From Clostridiales bacterium VE202-21 (lineage in GTDB: Bacteria > Bacillota > Clostridia > Lachnospirales > Lachnospiraceae), in contig BAIF02000078.1 of the NCBI GenBank assembly GCA_000509105.1, forward strand, positions 1 to 33,685: a DNA stretch of 33,685 nt, read 5' to 3'. The stretch's first letter is position 1. Each line of letters begins with the position of its first letter. Shown in pieces: positions 32,614 to 33,685 of this stretch. The notes beneath the pieces are model-generated. The model was given only the letters and a program-made list of their open reading frames with translations. It did not search any database and was not told the DNA's origin. The translations under genes and the position numbers were made by a program.

Positions 32614-33669
32614 ATGAAGAAGCTGCTTGACAGGATTTTCATAGACGGGCTCAGCGGGATGGCCCAGGGGCTTTTTGCTACTTTAATTATAGGAACAATA
32701 ATTCAGCAGATCGGCACTTTTATGGGCGGGACTGGGGGAGACCTGGTTTATGCGGTAGGGAAGGTGGCGGCTGCTTTGACGGGGGCCGGAATCGGAGTTG
32801 GCGTGGCCAGGAAGCTGGATGCCGGCCAGCTGGTGACGGTATCGGCGGCTACGGCAGGTATGGTGGGCGCTTTTGCAGGAAAACTTCTGGCTGGACAAGT
32901 GATACAGGACGGCGCCATGGTCTTTGCAGGACCAGGTGAGCCTCTGGGGGCTTTTGTTGCGGCTTACATAGCGATTGAATTTGGTATTCTAATTTCTGGA
33001 AAGACGAAGCTGGATATTATACTGACCCCGCTGGTGTGCATTGGGACAGGCTCCGCAGTAGGGCTGTTTTTGGGTCCTCCGATATCCAGGTTTATGAACT
33101 GGCTGGGCTCACTGATTAACTGGGGGACTGAGCAGCAGCCATTCCTTATGGGAATCGTAGTATCCGTGCTTATGGGGATGATCCTAACTCTGCCGATCAG
33201 TTCTGCGGCGTTAGGAATTATACTGAATCTTTCGGGATTGGCAGCAGGTGCCGCTACGATAGGTTGTTGCTGCAACATGGTTGGTTTTGCCGTAGCAAGT
33301 TACCGGGAGAATAAAATCGGCGGACTGCTCGCACAGGGCATTGGAACATCTATGCTGCAGGTACCTAATATTGTAAGGAAGCCAATTATCTGGCTGCCGG
33401 CCATATTATCCAGCGCGGTGCTCGGGCCGGTGGGGACTATGGTACTGCATATGACAAACAACGCAACCGGATCGGGAATGGGAACAGCAGGGCTTGTGGG
33501 GCAGATCATGACCTGGCAGGTGATGACACAGACGGAACCCCCCATGATGGTATTGATTAAAATACTTGTAATACAGATCCTGCTTCCAGCGCTTGTGACG
33601 CTGGGCATATCCGAATTCATGCGGAAACGAAAATGGATTAAATTTGGGGATATGAAGCTGGAACTATAA
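32614..33669 (+). CDS. PTS EIIC-like membrane protein (PTS_EIIC_2 family)
   Basis: A 351-aa polytopic protein of the second PTS IIC family, predicted sugar-like transporters. It has about nine or ten glycine-rich hydrophobic segments. Family-like blocks are GMAQGLFATLIIGTIIQQIG at the N-terminus, then GEPLGAFVAA, GPPISRFMNWLG, and MTQTEPPMMV near the C-terminus. The ATG at 32614 follows CAGGAGGG; a start at 32593 is also open but lacks a good site. No EIIA or EIIB gene is next to it within the window, so phosphotransfer partners must be elsewhere or absent. The substrate is unknown. Confidence 0.82.
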   Translation: MKKLLDRIFIDGLSGMAQGLFATLIIGTIIQQIGTFMGGTGGDLVYAVGKVAAALTGAGIGVGVARKLDAGQLVTVSAATAGMVGAFAGKLLAGQVIQDGAMVFAGPGEPLGAFVAAYIAIEFGILISGKTKLDIILTPLVCIGTGSAVGLFLGPPISRFMNWLGSLINWGTEQQPFLMGIVVSVLMGMILTLPISSAALGIILNLSGLAAGAATIGCCCNMVGFAVASYRENKIGGLLAQGIGTSMLQVPNIVRKPIIWLPAILSSAVLGPVGTMVLHMTNNATGSGMGTAGLVGQIMTWQVMTQTEPPMMVLIKILVIQILLPALVTLGISEFMRKRKWIKFGDMKLEL

Positions 33670-33685
33670 GAAATCGGGATTTAGT

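Noticed and set aside
1..33685. CRISPR arrays, tRNA, rRNA, integrase or transposase genes
   Set aside because: None were seen: no regularly spaced direct repeats, no cloverleaf with a tRNA-like T-loop, and no DDE, tyrosine or serine recombinase motifs in any substantial frame.

Overview
The window looks like chromosomal DNA of a Gram-positive Firmicute, most likely a Lachnospiraceae/Clostridia gut anaerobe. This rests on Shine-Dalgarno-rich starts, sigma-A type promoters, LolD/FtsX-type ABC exporters beside OmpR-type two-component genes, a rubredoxin, a lipoprotein-type binding protein and moderate GC. No rRNA, tRNA, CRISPR array, transposase or phage gene was seen. The taxonomic placement is inference from gene content.

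Layout. 0.5-2.7 kb: zinc-dependent phospholipase C-like protein and a UMF1/Atg22-type MFS transporter, ended by a strong terminator. 2.9-9.0 kb: ABC ATPase, a very large FtsX-type permease with a long coiled coil, and an OmpR-type response regulator/histidine kinase pair. 9.0-12.9 kb: a hairpin-rich intergenic region, a strong promoter with a structured leader, an AGCS-type sodium:alanine/glycine symporter, hisH-hisF, and ung. 13.0-13.8 kb: a nested palindrome and a divergent pair made of a small XRE regulator and a small unknown protein around a shared promoter/operator. 14.0-17.7 kb: a tightly overlapping MacB-like set (ATPase, exported adaptor-like protein, FtsX permease). 17.7-19.7 kb: a gene-poor stretch with only an 88-aa unknown protein and a rubredoxin. 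It is dominated by three very large nested palindromes of about 250-300 bp.

19.7-26.0 kb: a peptide or thiohydantoin-like catabolic cluster with a DUF917 protein, an OPT-family transporter, a PucR-type regulator, a frameshifted DUF1177 gene and an M29-type aminopeptidase. 26.2-32.3 kb: an AraC regulator divergent from an amino-acid utilisation operon. That operon has a 5'-truncated L-asparaginase II remnant, a creatinase/M24-like hydrolase lacking canonical metal ligands, and a polar amino acid ABC transporter (binding protein, two permeases, ATPase). 32.6-33.7 kb: a PTS EIIC-like membrane protein.

The most unusual signal is a family-like set of nested palindromes at 12992-13148, 17678-17979, 18823-19120 and 19420-19670. 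Each has a long outer stem (39, about 110, 110 and about 87 nt arms) enclosing exactly two further hairpins, one simple and one bipartite with an internal loop. Sequences differ between the elements but the three-armed architecture repeats. The three largest each lie 10-20 bp past the stop codon of a gene and have the same hairpin order relative to that gene. I know of no described element with this form, but I could not search databases. A second, much smaller palindromic repeat (outer half GTTACTAT/ATAGTAAC) occurs in two clear copies and one degenerate copy.
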